Source: Sphingomonadales bacterium
GTDB lineage: Bacteria > Pseudomonadota > Alphaproteobacteria > Sphingomonadales > Sphingomonadaceae
Direction of reading: 5' to 3'
DNA: 64,000 bases
Assembly (NCBI GenBank): GCA_012032285.1
Contig: JAAURJ010000005.1
Coordinates: 1 to 64,000, forward strand
Below the pieces are notes generated by a model, which saw only the letters and a program-made list of their open reading frames with translations, did no database searches and was not told the DNA's origin. The stretch's first letter is position 1, and each line of letters opens with the position of its first letter. Positions 1 through 11,761 of the stretch are shown here, in pieces. The position numbers and the translations under genes were made by a program.

Positions 1-1
1 G

Positions 2-943
2 ACCCGCCATTTCCTGAACCTGTCCGATGCGGGCGGCGATGCGATTGCGGCGATGATAAATGATGCCATCGACCGCAAGGCGCTCGCGTGTGAAGCGGAC
101 GGGACCGCATGGCCAAAGGGCAGGGCGGACGCCGATGCGCCGCTGGCTGGCCGCACGCTCGCCATGATCTTTGAGAAAAACTCCACGCGCACGCGCACGT
201 CGTTTGAAATGGCGATGAAGCAATTGGGCGGGGACAGCATCTTCATGGCGGGGGACCAGATGCAACTGGGCCGCGGTGAAAGCATATCCGACACGGCACG
301 GGTTCTTTCGCGCTATGTCGATGCCATCATGATCCGCACCGATGACCATGCTAAGATTGAGGAAATGGCGCATTATGCCACCGTGCCGGTGATCAATGGC
401 CTGACCGATCTGTCGCACCCATGCCAGATTGTCGCCGATATGTTGACCATGATCGAACATGGCAAGGCGCTGCCGGGGCTGGAATTGGCCTGGCTGGGCG
501 ATGGCAATAATGTGCTGAATTCGATAATCGAAGCGGCGGGCCTGATGAAATTCAATGTCCGCATCGCTGTCCCGGAAGGCTATGATCAGGATATTGCCTT
601 TGTCGATCAGGCCCAAGCGGCCGGCGCAGGCATAACGATCACCCGCGATGCGGCCGAGGCGGTATCGGCGGCAGATATGGTGGTCACCGATACCTGGATC
701 AGCATGGGGCAGGAAAATACCCATAATAAACTTGCCGCGATGATGCCTTATCAGGTGAATGACACGCTAATGGCACGGGCAAAGATGGATGCGAAATTTC
801 TCCATTGTCTGCCTGCGCACCGTGGTGAAGAGGCAACGGACAGCGTGCTCGACGGGGCGCAATCACTGATCTGGGATGAGGCGGAAAACCGGCTTCACGC
901 GCAAAAATCCATCCTGCTATGGTGCTTTGGAATGCTCGCATAA
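2..943 (+). CDS. argF: Ornithine carbamoyltransferase, 5' end outside window
   Basis: Frame open from base 2 ([22 protein letters not shown]...). Motifs [17 protein letters not shown] and [10 protein letters not shown]. Confidence 0.95.
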   Translation, partial: TRHFLNLSDAGGDAIAAMINDAIDRKALACEADGTAWPKGRADADAPLAGRTLAMIFEKNSTRTRTSFEMAMKQLGGDSIFMAGDQMQLGRGESISDTARVLSRYVDAIMIRTDDHAKIEEMAHYATVPVINGLTDLSHPCQIVADMLTMIEHGKALPGLELAWLGDGNNVLNSIIEAAGLMKFNVRIAVPEGYDQDIAFVDQAQAAGAGITITRDAAEAVSAADMVVTDTWISMGQENTHNKLAAMMPYQVNDTLMARAKMDAKFLHCLPAHRGEEATDSVLDGAQSLIWDEAENRLHAQKSILLWCFGMLA

Positions 944-1875
944 TGGCGGAGCAATCCGAAACCCTGTCTGATCAGCCTTTGGCTTTTTCGATTCCGGCCC
1001 GCCATGCGCGGGGTCGGATCGTGCGGCTGGATAGGGTTTTGAACGAGATTTTAGCGGCGCATAAATATCCGCCGCTAGTGGAAAAAACATTGGCCGAAGC
1101 GCTGGTGCTGGCGGCGCTTTTGGGTTCGGCAATTAAGGATGATGAAGGGCAGTTAACGCTTCAGGCGCAGACCGAGGAGGGCGCGATCGACCTGTTGGCT
1201 TGCGATTACAAGGATGGGGCACTGCGTGGTTATGTGAAGCATGACCCGGCGAAGCTTGCCATGCTGCCTGCTGATGCGACGCTGTTCGGTTTGTTCGGTA
1301 AAGGCTATCTGGCGATCACTTTTGACCGCAAAGTGCCGGCAGAACAAGGCAGCGGCCGTTATCAGGGTATCGTCCCATTGGAAGGCGATAGCCTGTCGTC
1401 TGCGGCGGAACATTATTTTATTCAATCGGAACAGATACCGACTCTGATCCGTGTGGCTATTGGTCATGTGGATGGGCCGGACGGGCCGCGCTGTATTGCA
1501 GGCGGTATCATGTTGCAACATCTGGCCGATGGCGAAGAAGGGCGGGAGCGGCTTCATGTCCGACTCGACCATCCCGAATGGGACCATGTCGCGATATTGG
1601 CGGGCAGTATAAAGGCCGAAGAGCTGACCAAAGCGGCGCTGCCTATGGAGGAAATTGTCTGGCGGCTGTTCCATGAAGAGGATCAGGTGCGGATCAGCAC
1701 CGCAAGCGCGATATATAAGGGATGCCGCTGCGACCCTGCGCATATCCGCGATGTCATTGCCCGCTTTGCCGCCGACGAACGAGCCGATATGGCGGAGGAT
1801 GACGGCAATATCACGGTGAATTGCGAATTTTGCTCGCGCCAATTCCCGATCAGCCTAGTCAGTTTTGATAATTAA
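943..1875 (+). CDS. hslO: Hsp33 redox-regulated chaperone
   Basis: Start overlaps the argF stop (TAATG). C-terminal cysteine motif CRCDPAHI...NCEFCSRQF. Confidence 0.9.
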   Translation: MAEQSETLSDQPLAFSIPARHARGRIVRLDRVLNEILAAHKYPPLVEKTLAEALVLAALLGSAIKDDEGQLTLQAQTEEGAIDLLACDYKDGALRGYVKHDPAKLAMLPADATLFGLFGKGYLAITFDRKVPAEQGSGRYQGIVPLEGDSLSSAAEHYFIQSEQIPTLIRVAIGHVDGPDGPRCIAGGIMLQHLADGEEGRERLHVRLDHPEWDHVAILAGSIKAEELTKAALPMEEIVWRLFHEEDQVRISTASAIYKGCRCDPAHIRDVIARFAADERADMAEDDGNITVNCEFCSRQFPISLVSFDN

Positions 1876-2041
1876 GCGGTTTGTCGATTCGTCGAAAATA
1901 GCTGGGCGAACGGTATTTCATCGTTCATATACCACAATTAGTCGCAATAATTGTCACAATCTCGCCCAAAATGGCCGATATAAGAAGGACAATAAAAGAC
2001 GGGTCGCCGCTTAAAAAAATTTGGAAGTGGCATGGGATTTT

Positions 2042-2458
2042 ATGAAAAAAGCAGCAAAATTTCTGATCTTGGTCCTATCGGTATCGGGTTTTGGAGCCGG
2101 TGCCGCTCTTGCACTGGCGCAAGGGGAGGCAGCCAATTTGCTCTCCTCTTTGGAACCTGGCTTGTGGCAGTTTAAGGCGGTTGGCGGCGGTGCGCCCGGA
2201 ACACCAGTACGGCAGCTTTGTGTTAAGAATACTGGTAAATTGGTGCAGATTCAGCACGGTGTGCGGCCGTGCGACCATTATGTAGTGCGCGGCAATGCGG
2301 CGACGTTGACGGTTAGCTATAGCTGCAAGGGTGCAGGGCAGGGACTGACCTCTATTCGTAAGGAATCATCGCGGCTGATTCATATCGATTCGCAAGGGAT
2401 TTCGGGCAATGGCCCCTTTTCCTTCACCGTCGAGGGGCGGCGCACCGGACCGTGCTGA
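2042..2458 (+). CDS. Exported DUF3617-like protein
   Basis: Signal peptide, LEPGLWQFK motif, terminal Cys; family assignment from memory. Confidence 0.55.
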   Translation: MKKAAKFLILVLSVSGFGAGAALALAQGEAANLLSSLEPGLWQFKAVGGGAPGTPVRQLCVKNTGKLVQIQHGVRPCDHYVVRGNAATLTVSYSCKGAGQGLTSIRKESSRLIHIDSQGISGNGPFSFTVEGRRTGPC

Positions 2459-2573
2459 TCGCAATTCAAAAACCGCTTAACGCATAATTAACTATATCGG
2501 GGTAAACAAAGATCAGTCTTTGTGAACTCCTTCATTTAGGCTTTCCTCCCTTTGGGCCGAAACGCCCTAAACT

Positions 2574-2610
2574 GGGCCGCCCGTCACCGACGAGCGGCCC
2601 GTTTGTTATT
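2574..2610. terminator. Rho-independent-type hairpin
   Basis: GGGCCGC (2574-2580) pairs with GCGGCCC (2594-2600), then GTTTGTTATT. Confidence 0.55.
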
Positions 2611-2617
2611 CGGACTA

Positions 2618-5523
2618 TTAAAAACCCAGCTTTATACCCAACCGGTAAATCCGGCCCAGCGGGTTGCCGACAACGGATTATAACCCAATGGAACGCGGGC
2701 TTCGGATGCTTGCTCATCGGTGAAATTTTCGATCCCGAACTGCAATTGTGCATCCACCGCCTGAATGGGCAGGTCATAGGCGGCTTGGAAATCATGCTGG
2801 ATATAGCTTTCAATTTCCCGCCCAAAATTGGTCGAGCCAAAATTGGTGGTGGCGCATGGTGCTGGAAGCGCAGGGCATCGTTCGTCGCGGACACCATCAA
2901 TATATTTAACGCCGTAACGCAGGTTCAGCCCGGCAATATTGAAATTGGCATAAGCATTGCCGCGCCAAGGCGATATGGTGCCGGGCAACCTGTCGAGATT
3001 GGCAAGGCCGACCGCATCAAAGCCGGGGCGAAGCAGCGCTCCGTTCAGCATGAAATCGCCGACCTTATAGGTCAGGATATGGCTGGCACTCGCACCAAGG
3101 CTTAGCTTGCCATTGCCAATGTCGGTTTTGAAGCTGATGTCAAAATCAAGACCGGTGGTCTTTGTTTTGGGACCGTTCACCCACTGCGTAAAGATGCGCG
3201 AGATGTTGAGGCCGGTTGTTGTCCCCTGCACACAGGCACCGCCGTCAAAAGTGATCAGCGAGGCAAAAGGGTTGGAACAATTGGCAAGCCCGCCCGCCAC
3301 CGGCACGACATTGCTGGCAATTGCCTGCGCATCGGTGGTGGTGATTTCTTCTTTGAAATCAAAGCTCCAATAATCGGCGGAGAAGGTGAAGCCGCCAAAG
3401 GTCACAATCGCGCCTACATTGTAGGTAAAGGCGGTTTCCGGCCCCAAATCGTTCGGGTTACCGGCAATATCAACCGCCTTAAAGTTGTCAGATGCAGCGC
3501 TAATCGCCGCCAGCGTTGTCACCGCATTATTGGAAACCTGGCTGGCGAGTGGCGCTCGGAATGTTGTGCCCACCGATCCGCGCAGGACAAGGAAGTCGGT
3601 TGGTTCCCAGCGAAGCGAAGCTTTGGGATTGAAAGTGGATCCGATCGACCCGCCATAGCTTTCAAACCGGGCGGCGGCGGACGCTTCCAATCTTTCCGTT
3701 ATCGGCACATTCACTTCGGCAAAAGTGGCCCAGACATCCTGTTGCAGGGCTTCGGGCCGCGATCCGCCAAGGAAAATGAACGAACCGGCCCCTTCCAACG
3801 GTCCGCCAATACAGCTTTGGTCGCCCAAAATGACGCAAGGGTTAATATCCAAATTGGATTCCGTACGCAGCGGCCGCGACAGCGTATCAGTTTTACGATA
3901 TTGTGCACCCGCCGCCCAGCCAACCGGCCCGCCGCCCAGATCAAGGCCAAATTCGCCCGAAAAGACAAGGTCGGCAACAAAGCTTTCTTCGGTTTCTTCA
4001 ACACCGTTGGTGACTTGCAGATATTCCACCAATGCGACGGAATTTTCATTGCCCGGCACATAAAAAGGATTGGTCAGGCCCAGCGCCGGATTGCCGGCAC
4101 CCGCATTGGAAAAAGGGTTGAACCACAAACATCCGCCCGCGCCCGGCGTTCCGGTGGCGGGATCACAATCGGGTCCGCCAAGGCCGTTCAACGCATTTTG
4201 AAGTCGGCTGCCGACAATGCCGGGCGAGCTGCGGCGCCGTTCATAATTGGCCCATGTCAGGTATAGTTGGCCGCGCAGCGTATCGGAAAAATCCTTCTCA
4301 AACCCGCCCGACAGGCGGTAAGCCCTATTATTTGCGGTCTGCCGTCCCGATCCGCGTTCGTCGCGCGGGTTGCCCAAATTGCCGAACGGCCGCCATAAAA
4401 ATATGCCTATGGGCGCGGTCGGCGGTGTTATGCCCAACTGGTTGGCAAAAACAATTGCACCGGGGTTACTGGGCGATACGGTAAAGCCGCCGCCCAGCCG
4501 TGCCCCGCCCGGCCCTTGCAGCGGGGGATAGCCCGGCGATGTGCCGATGCTGTTCATATCGGTTTGCACATAGGTCGCTTCCCCATGGAATTTCAGGCTG
4601 TCGGAAAGCTGCACATCGCCTTGCAAATAGGCTTGATAAATATCGGTTTCTTCGATCAGATTGTCAAAGGGTATGAAGCTGAACCGGCACACGCCGCCAT
4701 CCTGTGTTCCGCCGGTTTGATTACAACCGAAATCGGGGCGTGCGCCAACGCCGGGGATGATGAACAGGCCCGGCGTGCCCAGCGCGGACCAAGCCGACGG
4801 GTTAACCGCATAGGGTTGGAACCCGTAATCACGCTCGGTTGTGGGTAATTCGGACCGGTGCTGCCACCCGAAACCAGCCATGATATTGGCATCACCAAAT
4901 TGGCCGCCCGCAAGGATGGATGCGGTATAATTGCCGTCCGATCCCTTTATGATTTCATAATCGCCCTTTGCCTCAACACCTTCGAAACCCGATTTGGTGA
5001 CGAAATTGGCAACCCCGGCAATCGCGTCCGATCCATAGGTTGCCGCCGCGCCATCCTTCAAAATTTCCACCCGGTCGAGTGCAAAGAGCGGGATCGCGTT
5101 GGTGTCGCCAAATCCGCCGCCTACTGCGCCGGGGGCCGTCAATGTCCGTCTGCCGTTAAACAGCACCAGCGTCCGTGTCGGGCCAAGTCCGCGCAGGTTG
5201 ATCGACCCAAATCCTTGATTGGCCTGCGCATTGGTCGAAAACTGGTTACTATCGCCCAGCACGCTGCCCACTTGCGGCAGGTCTTTGATGAATTCGAGCG
5301 GAGAAGATACGCCGGCGCTGTCCAAATCTTCGGACCGGAAAGTATCTACGGGCTGTGCCGCATCTTCTGGCGTGCCGCGGATGAAGGATCCGGTCACGAC
5401 AATAATTTTCTCCTCAGGAGCATTGTCTTCCGCATCCTGGGCAAAGGCCAAATTTGGGGTTAAAATCAAGCCGAGGGCCAATGCACCCATGGCGCAATTA
5501 TTGCGTAAAATAGTATTTTTCAC
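2618..5523 (-). CDS. TonB-dependent receptor (C-terminal frameshift near 2653-2666)
   Basis: Plug domain (LRGLGPTRTLVLFNGRR), signal peptide, beta-barrel. One added base restores C-terminus GRIYRLGIKLGF. GTG start with GGAGG upstream. Confidence 0.9.
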
Positions 5524-5692
5524 AGCACTTCCTCCCAATTTGTCCGGTTATTTTCACCGAACGTTACGGTCCCGGATTGTTTCCGGAATTCTAAAATTTG
5601 ATCGCATTTTGCTATTGTTTATGACGGTTAGTCAAGGGCAGCCCAAAATAAGCTATCCGCAAACCCATGGCTTTGACTGCTTTTACAGTGTG

Positions 5693-6877
5693 TTAAAAGG
5701 CCGAAATCCCTGTCACCGCCCGGCCCAAAATCAAGGCATGGACATCATGTGTGCCTTCATAAGTGTTCACCGTTTCCAGATTGGCGGCGTGGCGGATCAC
5801 CTGATATTCTTCGCTAATGCCATTGCCGCCATGCATATCGCGGGCGGTTCTGGCTATGTCGAGCGCCCTGCCGACATTATTGCGTTTGATGATGGAGATC
5901 ATATCGGGCGCGAACCGCCCTTCCTCCATCAACCGGCCCACGCGTAAAGATGCTTGCAGACCAAGCGCGATGTCGGTCATCATATCGGCGAGCTTTTTCT
6001 GGTAAAGCTGTGTTGCGGCGATCGGACGGCCGAATTGATGCCGGTCCAATCCATATTGCCGCGCGGCGTGTAAGCAAAATTCCGCCGCGCCCATCGCGCC
6101 CCAGCTGATCCCATAACGCGCCCGGTTCAGGCATCCAAATGGCCCCTTCAGTCCCTGCACATCGGGCAATAGCGCATCCTCGCCGACTTCAACCCCGTCC
6201 ATTACGATCATGCCGGTGGTCGATGCCCGCAGCGACAATTTGCCTTCAATTTTGGGAGCAGAAAGGCCCTTCATGCCTTTTTCAAGAATAAAGCCGCGAA
6301 TCCCGCCGCCATGCGCTTCGCTTTTGGCCCAGACAACAAAGACATCGGCAAAGGGGGCGTTGGAAATCCATGTCTTGCTACCGCTGATCACATAGCCGCC
6401 ATCCACTTGTCTCGCCGTGGTTTTCATGCCCGCAGGATCGCTGCCCGCATCGGGTTCGGTCAGGCCAAAGCAGCCAATGAGCGTGCCCGCCGCAAGACCG
6501 GGCAGATATTTGCGCCGTTGTTCCTCGCTGCCATAAGCATAGATGGGATACATGACGAGTGAGCTTTGCACAGACGCCATGGATCGGTATCCGGAATCCA
6601 CCCGCTCAATCTCCCGCGCGATCAGGCCATATGCGACATAGCCTGCCCCCGCACCGCCATATTGTGCGGGCACGGTCGCGCCGAGCAGCCCGGCCTGTCC
6701 CATCATCGGGAACAGTTCCGGCGCACAGGTTTCCTCGCGGTAGGCAGCGATAACGCGGGGTTGCAATTCGCTTTGTGCAAATCCATGCGCAGCGTCGCGG
6801 ATCATCCGCTCCTCTTCGGTTAGCTGATCCTCAAGGTAAAATGGGTCCGCCCAGTCAAAGGAAGTCATGCCCGCCAT
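5693..6877 (-). CDS. Acyl-CoA dehydrogenase, glutaryl-CoA dehydrogenase type
   Basis: [58 protein letters not shown]. Confidence 0.88.
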   Translation of the reverse strand: MAGMTSFDWADPFYLEDQLTEEERMIRDAAHGFAQSELQPRVIAAYREETCAPELFPMMGQAGLLGATVPAQYGGAGAGYVAYGLIAREIERVDSGYRSMASVQSSLVMYPIYAYGSEEQRRKYLPGLAAGTLIGCFGLTEPDAGSDPAGMKTTARQVDGGYVISGSKTWISNAPFADVFVVWAKSEAHGGGIRGFILEKGMKGLSAPKIEGKLSLRASTTGMIVMDGVEVGEDALLPDVQGLKGPFGCLNRARYGISWGAMGAAEFCLHAARQYGLDRHQFGRPIAATQLYQKKLADMMTDIALGLQASLRVGRLMEEGRFAPDMISIIKRNNVGRALDIARTARDMHGGNGISEEYQVIRHAANLETVNTYEGTHDVHALILGRAVTGISAF

Positions 6878-6982
6878 CAGAGTCGCTCCTGCCTCGTTAA
6901 ACACGAAAACCGGTTAGGCTTTTCCGCTGATGCGGGCAAGCCCAACCGGTTACATTTGCATCATTGCTGTTTGCGGCGCGGG

Positions 6983-7884
6983 TTAACCCAGCGCTTGCAG
7001 CGCCTTCATCACCGCCATCGATTGTTCGGCGCCCGATTGCGGTACAGTTTCGCCATTGCGGTCGATAATTTTGTCAAAGGCCGCGGCGACGCCTTCGGGA
7101 TTACGCTGATCTTCGGGCAGAGCGATGCCCGGTGTCATGGTAACATAAGCTGCGTGATATGCGCCTGCACCCGCGCCGATGATCATATTGGTCGGCGCAT
7201 CTTCACTGACAAGATATAGGGCAGCCGGAGCCACATTTTCGGGAGTGAATTTGTCGAACAATTCAGCCGGGAAAATATCTTCGGTCATTCGCGTTCCGGC
7301 AACCGGCGCAATAGTGTTGCATTTGATATTATATTTCGCACCTTCCAAATAGAGCGTTTTGGTAAGACCGGCCAGCCCCAGCTTTGCTGCGCCATAATTG
7401 GCTTGGCCGAAATTGCCATATAATCCGGTTGACGAGGCGGTCATCAATATGCGGCCATAAGCCTGTTCGCGCATGATGTCCCAAACCGCTTTGGTGCAAT
7501 TGGCTGATCCGTTCAAATGGACATCGACGACCAGTTTGAAATCTTCCGGCTCCATTTTGGCAAAGCTTTTGTCGCGCAAATGCCGGCATTGTTGATCAGG
7601 ATATGGACGCCGCCCCATTCTTCCTTTGTCTTTGCGACCATTTCCACCATCTGTTGATATTCGGTGACGCTGCCGCCATTGGACATGGCGGTTCCGCCCT
7701 CGGCCCTGATTTCTTCAACGACTTTCAGCGCGGCATCGCTATGGCCGGTGCCATCACGGGCGCCGCCCAGATCGTTGACAACAACTTTCGCTCCGCGCCG
7801 GGCAAGTTCCAACGCATATGCGCGGCCCAGCCCGCCGCCTGCGCCCGTTACAATGGCGACTTTGTCCGTAAAACTAATGGTCAT
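6983..7884 (-). CDS. Short-chain dehydrogenase/reductase (frameshift near 7578)
   Basis: [16 protein letters not shown] and YGAAKLGL motifs are split over two frames; one added T gives [19 protein letters not shown]. Confidence 0.85.
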
Positions 7885-8011
7885 GGGAGATCTCCTGCGA
7901 TTATGATATGGGCCATTATGGCCATCTGACATTATGATTTGATTCATGACATGAGCTTTACGTTTACGCAAGCGTAAAGCGCCGGGTGGCGCAGGCTATT
8001 TCAAAATTATG

Positions 8012-8040
8012 CTGTCACAAAACCGAAATCTTATGGTCAT
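8012..8040 (+). promoter_or_regulatory. Candidate PhoB site upstream of the porin
   Basis: CTGTCAC at 8012 and TGGTCAT at 8034, 22 nt apart. Weak match. Confidence 0.3.
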
Positions 8041-8105
8041 TATCGAGTCACAGAAATGCTTTCTAGGCGTCATCATTATTCAACCATTAAGCGGGAAGCT
8101 AAATA

Positions 8106-9421
8106 ATGAAGTTTCGCAAATCACTTTTAATCTGCTCGGCGCTGGTCGCCTTTCCTCATGCTGCGCAGGCCCAGGACAGCAACAGCGAGTTAGAGGCGCT
8201 ACGCGCCGAAGTCGCCGCGCTCAAAGAACAATTGGCGGCGGTTGCGGCCAAGGTCGATGATGCTGCCAAGGCGAAGGACAAAAAAAGTACGGCGCCCGAA
8301 GTCAAATGGAAGGGTGCGCCAGAATTGGAAGGCGAGGGCGGATGGAGCTTCAAACCGCGCGGCCGTTTGCTTTTTGATGCCGCCAATGTGTCGGCACCGT
8401 CTGCGATCAATGATCGGGGACTTGGTTTTTCCAACGAGCTGCGCCGTGCCCGTTTGGGAGTGCAAGGAACCATTCCAGGTGGTTTTGGCTATAAATTCGA
8501 AGCCGATATTGCCAGCGGGGAGGCGGAAATCACTGACGCGCTTTTCGATTATAGCCATAAAGGCCTGACCGTTACCGTGGGTCAGCATAATAATTTCCAA
8601 TCATTGGAAGAATTGTCGAGTAGCAACGACACCAGCTTTATGGAACGTTCGGCCTTTACCGATGCCTTTGGTTTTGAACGGCGGGTCGGGGTATCGGTGC
8701 AATATGGCGCCGGCAATATTCTGGCGCAGGGCGGTGTGTTCACCGACAATATCGGCGACCTTAGCAGTGATGAAAATAACAGTATCGGTGTTGATGGCCG
8801 GTTATTGTTCATGCCGAAACTGGGCAATGCGCAGCTGCATTTCGGCGGCAGTGTGCATTTGCGGGAATTGAATGATTCGGCCGTGACTGTGCGCTATCGC
8901 CAGCGCCCCCTAGTCCACAGCACCGATACGCGTTTCATTGATACCGGCAATATCAGCGCCACGTCGGAAACCAGCTACGGCCTTGAAGCTGCCCTGATTT
9001 CTGGACGTTTCCACGCCGCCGCCGAAGGCCATTGGTTGAATGTTGCCCGCACAGGGGTCAATATTGCCGATGCCAATTTCTTTGGCGGATCATTAGAAGG
9101 CGGTGTGTTCCTGACCAATGATACACGCAGTTATAAGGGCGGTATTTTCAGATCAATTAAAGTCAAAAATCCTGTCGGAAAGGGCGGTTTTGGTGCGTTG
9201 CAATTCAACGTTCGTTATGACTATCTCGACCTGAATGATGGCCCGATTGTGGGCGGAAAGCAAAATGGCTATCAGGCGTCCTTAATCTGGACACCCATTG
9301 ATTATGTGCGTTTCATGATCAACTATGCCAAAATGGACTATAGCGATGCTGTCATTGCCGCTGGCACAGACCGTGATTATTCGGTGGATGTGGTCGCGCC
9401 CGGGCGCAGCTTACTTTTTGA
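8106..9421 (+). CDS. Phosphate-selective porin O/P family protein (C-terminal frameshift near 9393)
   Basis: Coiled-coil N-terminus and porin repeats. One added G gives SVDVVGARAQLTF with TGA at 9419-9421; as given, the ORF runs through the terminator. Confidence 0.82.
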
Positions 9422-9443
9422 TAACCCGACATATATCAACCAC

Positions 9444-9475
9444 AAAAAAGGCCGGGGGATTACCCGGCCTTTTTT
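9444..9475 (+). terminator. Rho-independent terminator
   Basis: AAAAAAGGCCGGG-GGATTA-CCCGGCCTTTTTT. Confidence 0.92.
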
Positions 9476-9551
9476 GCTGCTGCCTGCAAAATTATTTGCA
9501 AAAAATACACGGCTCTTCTGATCCTGCACAATGCGGGATGGCGGTTAACCG

Positions 9552-10253
9552 TCAGGCGCTGTCCTGATCGAGTGAATAGCCAGCGGAACGGACGGTGCGG
9601 ATAATGTCGCGTTTATTGTCCGATCCTTCATTCATCGCCTTGCGCAGGCGGCGGATATGGACATCGACAGTGCGTATCTCAATATCGCTGTCATGTCCCC
9701 ATACCGCATCCAGCAGGCGTTCGCGTGAAAAGACGTGGCTGGGATATTCCAGAAAATGCTTAAGCAATCGATATTCGGTCGGGCCGAGCGCGACGGTTTT
9801 GCCGGCGCGTTTTACCTTATGCGCGACCGTATCCATTTCGACATCGGCAAAGCGCAACGTTTCTCCCGCCAATGCCGGACGAACCCGGCGCAGCACGGCA
9901 TTGGCGCGGGCCACAAGTTCACGCGGGGAAAAAGGTTTGGTCACATAATCATCCGCACCGATTTCAAGCCCGCGGATCCGGTCATCTTCTTCGCCCCGCG
10001 CGGTCAGCATGATGATCGGCACATTGGCGGTGGTATCCGCTTTGCGCAGTTGACGGCATACCTCAATCCCGGACAGATTTTCGATCATCCAGTCGAGCAA
10101 GACAATATCGGGTGTGCGTTCACGTGCAAGCAGCAGCGCCTCTTCCCCGTCGCTGGTTTGCCGGACATCAAATCCTTCCCGTTCAAAATGCCATTGGACC
10201 AGCTCGGCGAGCGCTGCGTCATCTTCCACCAGCAATAATTGGGCATTGGGCAT
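9552..10253 (-). CDS. phoB: Phosphate regulon response regulator
   Basis: Receiver domain (LLVEDDAAL, LLDWM, KPFSPREL) plus winged helix; beside phoU-pst. Confidence 0.93.
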   Translation of the reverse strand: MPNAQLLLVEDDAALAELVQWHFEREGFDVRQTSDGEEALLLARERTPDIVLLDWMIENLSGIEVCRQLRKADTTANVPIIMLTARGEEDDRIRGLEIGADDYVTKPFSPRELVARANAVLRRVRPALAGETLRFADVEMDTVAHKVKRAGKTVALGPTEYRLLKHFLEYPSHVFSRERLLDAVWGHDSDIEIRTVDVHIRRLRKAMNEGSDNKRDIIRTVRSAGYSLDQDSA

Positions 10254-10267
10254 TTTTTTTGATCCTA

Positions 10268-10939
10268 TCAGGCGTCGGGCAAGTTTTCGCCGGTTTCGGT
10301 GAAGAAAATCATCTGCGCACAATTGGTGCTGTGATCGCCAATACGCTCCAGATTTTTGGAAATGAACAAGAGATGCGCAATCTCCGTTGCCGATTGCGGA
10401 TTTTTGGCCACAAAGCCGATAAAATCGACAAAGAGATCCTTATACAGTTGATCCACGGCATTGTCGCGCACAGTAACGGCGCGGGCCAAATCGACATCGC
10501 GCTTGGCATAGGCCTCCATCGCGCTACGCACCATTTCGGCAGCAATCTCGCCCATCATATGCAGCTGTTTGTTGCTATCCAGAAAATCTTTGCTTTCCAA
10601 TTCGCCGACCCGTTTGGCAATATTTTTGGCATAATCGCCAATGCGTTCAATCACCGCTGATAATTTCAGCGCAGCAACCAGCTCGCGCAGGTCATCGGCC
10701 AATGGCGCCCGAAGCGCGATGGTTTGCACCACCAGCTTTTCTACTTCAGTTTCCAACCGGTCGATAATTTTGTCATCACTATGCGTTGATTTTGCTAGGT
10801 CGCGGTCATTTTCGATCAACGCCTTCATCGAATGGGTTACGGCTGTTTCAGCGCGGGCTCCCATTTCCGCGATAATCGTGCGGATCTTGTCCATATCCTC
10901 GTCAAATGCTTTGGCGGTATGCGGAGTGCCTGTGTTCAT
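10268..10939 (-). CDS. phoU: Phosphate transport system regulatory protein
   Basis: ERIGDYAKNIAKR and LERIGDHSTNCAQ repeats. Confidence 0.93.
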   Translation of the reverse strand: MNTGTPHTAKAFDEDMDKIRTIIAEMGARAETAVTHSMKALIENDRDLAKSTHSDDKIIDRLETEVEKLVVQTIALRAPLADDLRELVAALKLSAVIERIGDYAKNIAKRVGELESKDFLDSNKQLHMMGEIAAEMVRSAMEAYAKRDVDLARAVTVRDNAVDQLYKDLFVDFIGFVAKNPQSATEIAHLLFISKNLERIGDHSTNCAQMIFFTETGENLPDA

Positions 10940-10950
10940 TATCTTATCCT

Positions 10951-11733
10951 TTAACCGTAACGACCGGTGATATAATCTTTGGTGCGGTCCGCCTTTGGAT
11001 TGGTGAAGATATCCGATGTCTGTCCAAATTCGACCAGTTCGCCCAGATGGAAAAATGCCGTGCGCTGAGACACGCGGGCGGCTTGTTGCATATTATGGGT
11101 CACGATGATGATAGCATATTTGCCGCGCAAATCATGAATTAATTCCTCAATTCGTGCGGTGGCAATTGGGTCAAGCGCAGAACAGGGTTCATCCATCAGG
11201 ATCACTTCAGGGTCGACGGCAATCGCGCGGGCGATGCACAGACGTTGTTGCTGACCGCCTGAAAGCGCGGTGCCGCTGCTCGACAGCCGGTCTTTGACTT
11301 CGCTCCATAAACCGGCGCGGGTCAGAGAGCTTTCGACAACATGATCCAGTTCCGCTTTGCCTTTGGCCAATCCGTGGATGCGCGGGCCATAGGCGACATT
11401 GTCATAAATGGATTTGGGGAAAGGATTGGGTTTTTGAAACACCATGCCGACACGGGCGCGCAGTTGCACCACGTCCATTTTTGGATCATATATATCCTGC
11501 CCGTCCAGCTCAATCCGCCCTTCGACACGCGCACCCACTATGGTGTCGTTCATCCGGTTGAGCGAACGCAAAAAAGTGGATTTTCCGCAACCCGATGGTC
11601 CGATAAACGCGGTGACATTATCCATATCGACATCGATCGATACATTTTTGATCGCTTGGGTATCGCCATAATAAACATCGACATTGCGCGTCGAAATTTT
11701 GGGAACTTGCGTTTCTTTTGCTGCCTCGGCCAA
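10951..11733 (-). CDS. pstB: Phosphate ABC transporter ATP-binding protein
   Basis: [33 protein letters not shown]. Confidence 0.96.
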   Translation of the reverse strand: MAEAAKETQVPKISTRNVDVYYGDTQAIKNVSIDVDMDNVTAFIGPSGCGKSTFLRSLNRMNDTIVGARVEGRIELDGQDIYDPKMDVVQLRARVGMVFQKPNPFPKSIYDNVAYGPRIHGLAKGKAELDHVVESSLTRAGLWSEVKDRLSSSGTALSGGQQQRLCIARAIAVDPEVILMDEPCSALDPIATARIEELIHDLRGKYAIIIVTHNMQQAARVSQRTAFFHLGELVEFGQTSDIFTNPKADRTKDYITGRYG

Positions 11734-11761
11734 ACCGAAACTCCTTTTTTATAAACGGCCT

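Noticed and set aside
2505-2522. ACAAAGA-TCAG-TCTTTGT inverted repeat downstream of the DUF3617-like gene
   Set aside because: Short hairpin in a convergent intergenic region without a U-tract; too little evidence to assign function.
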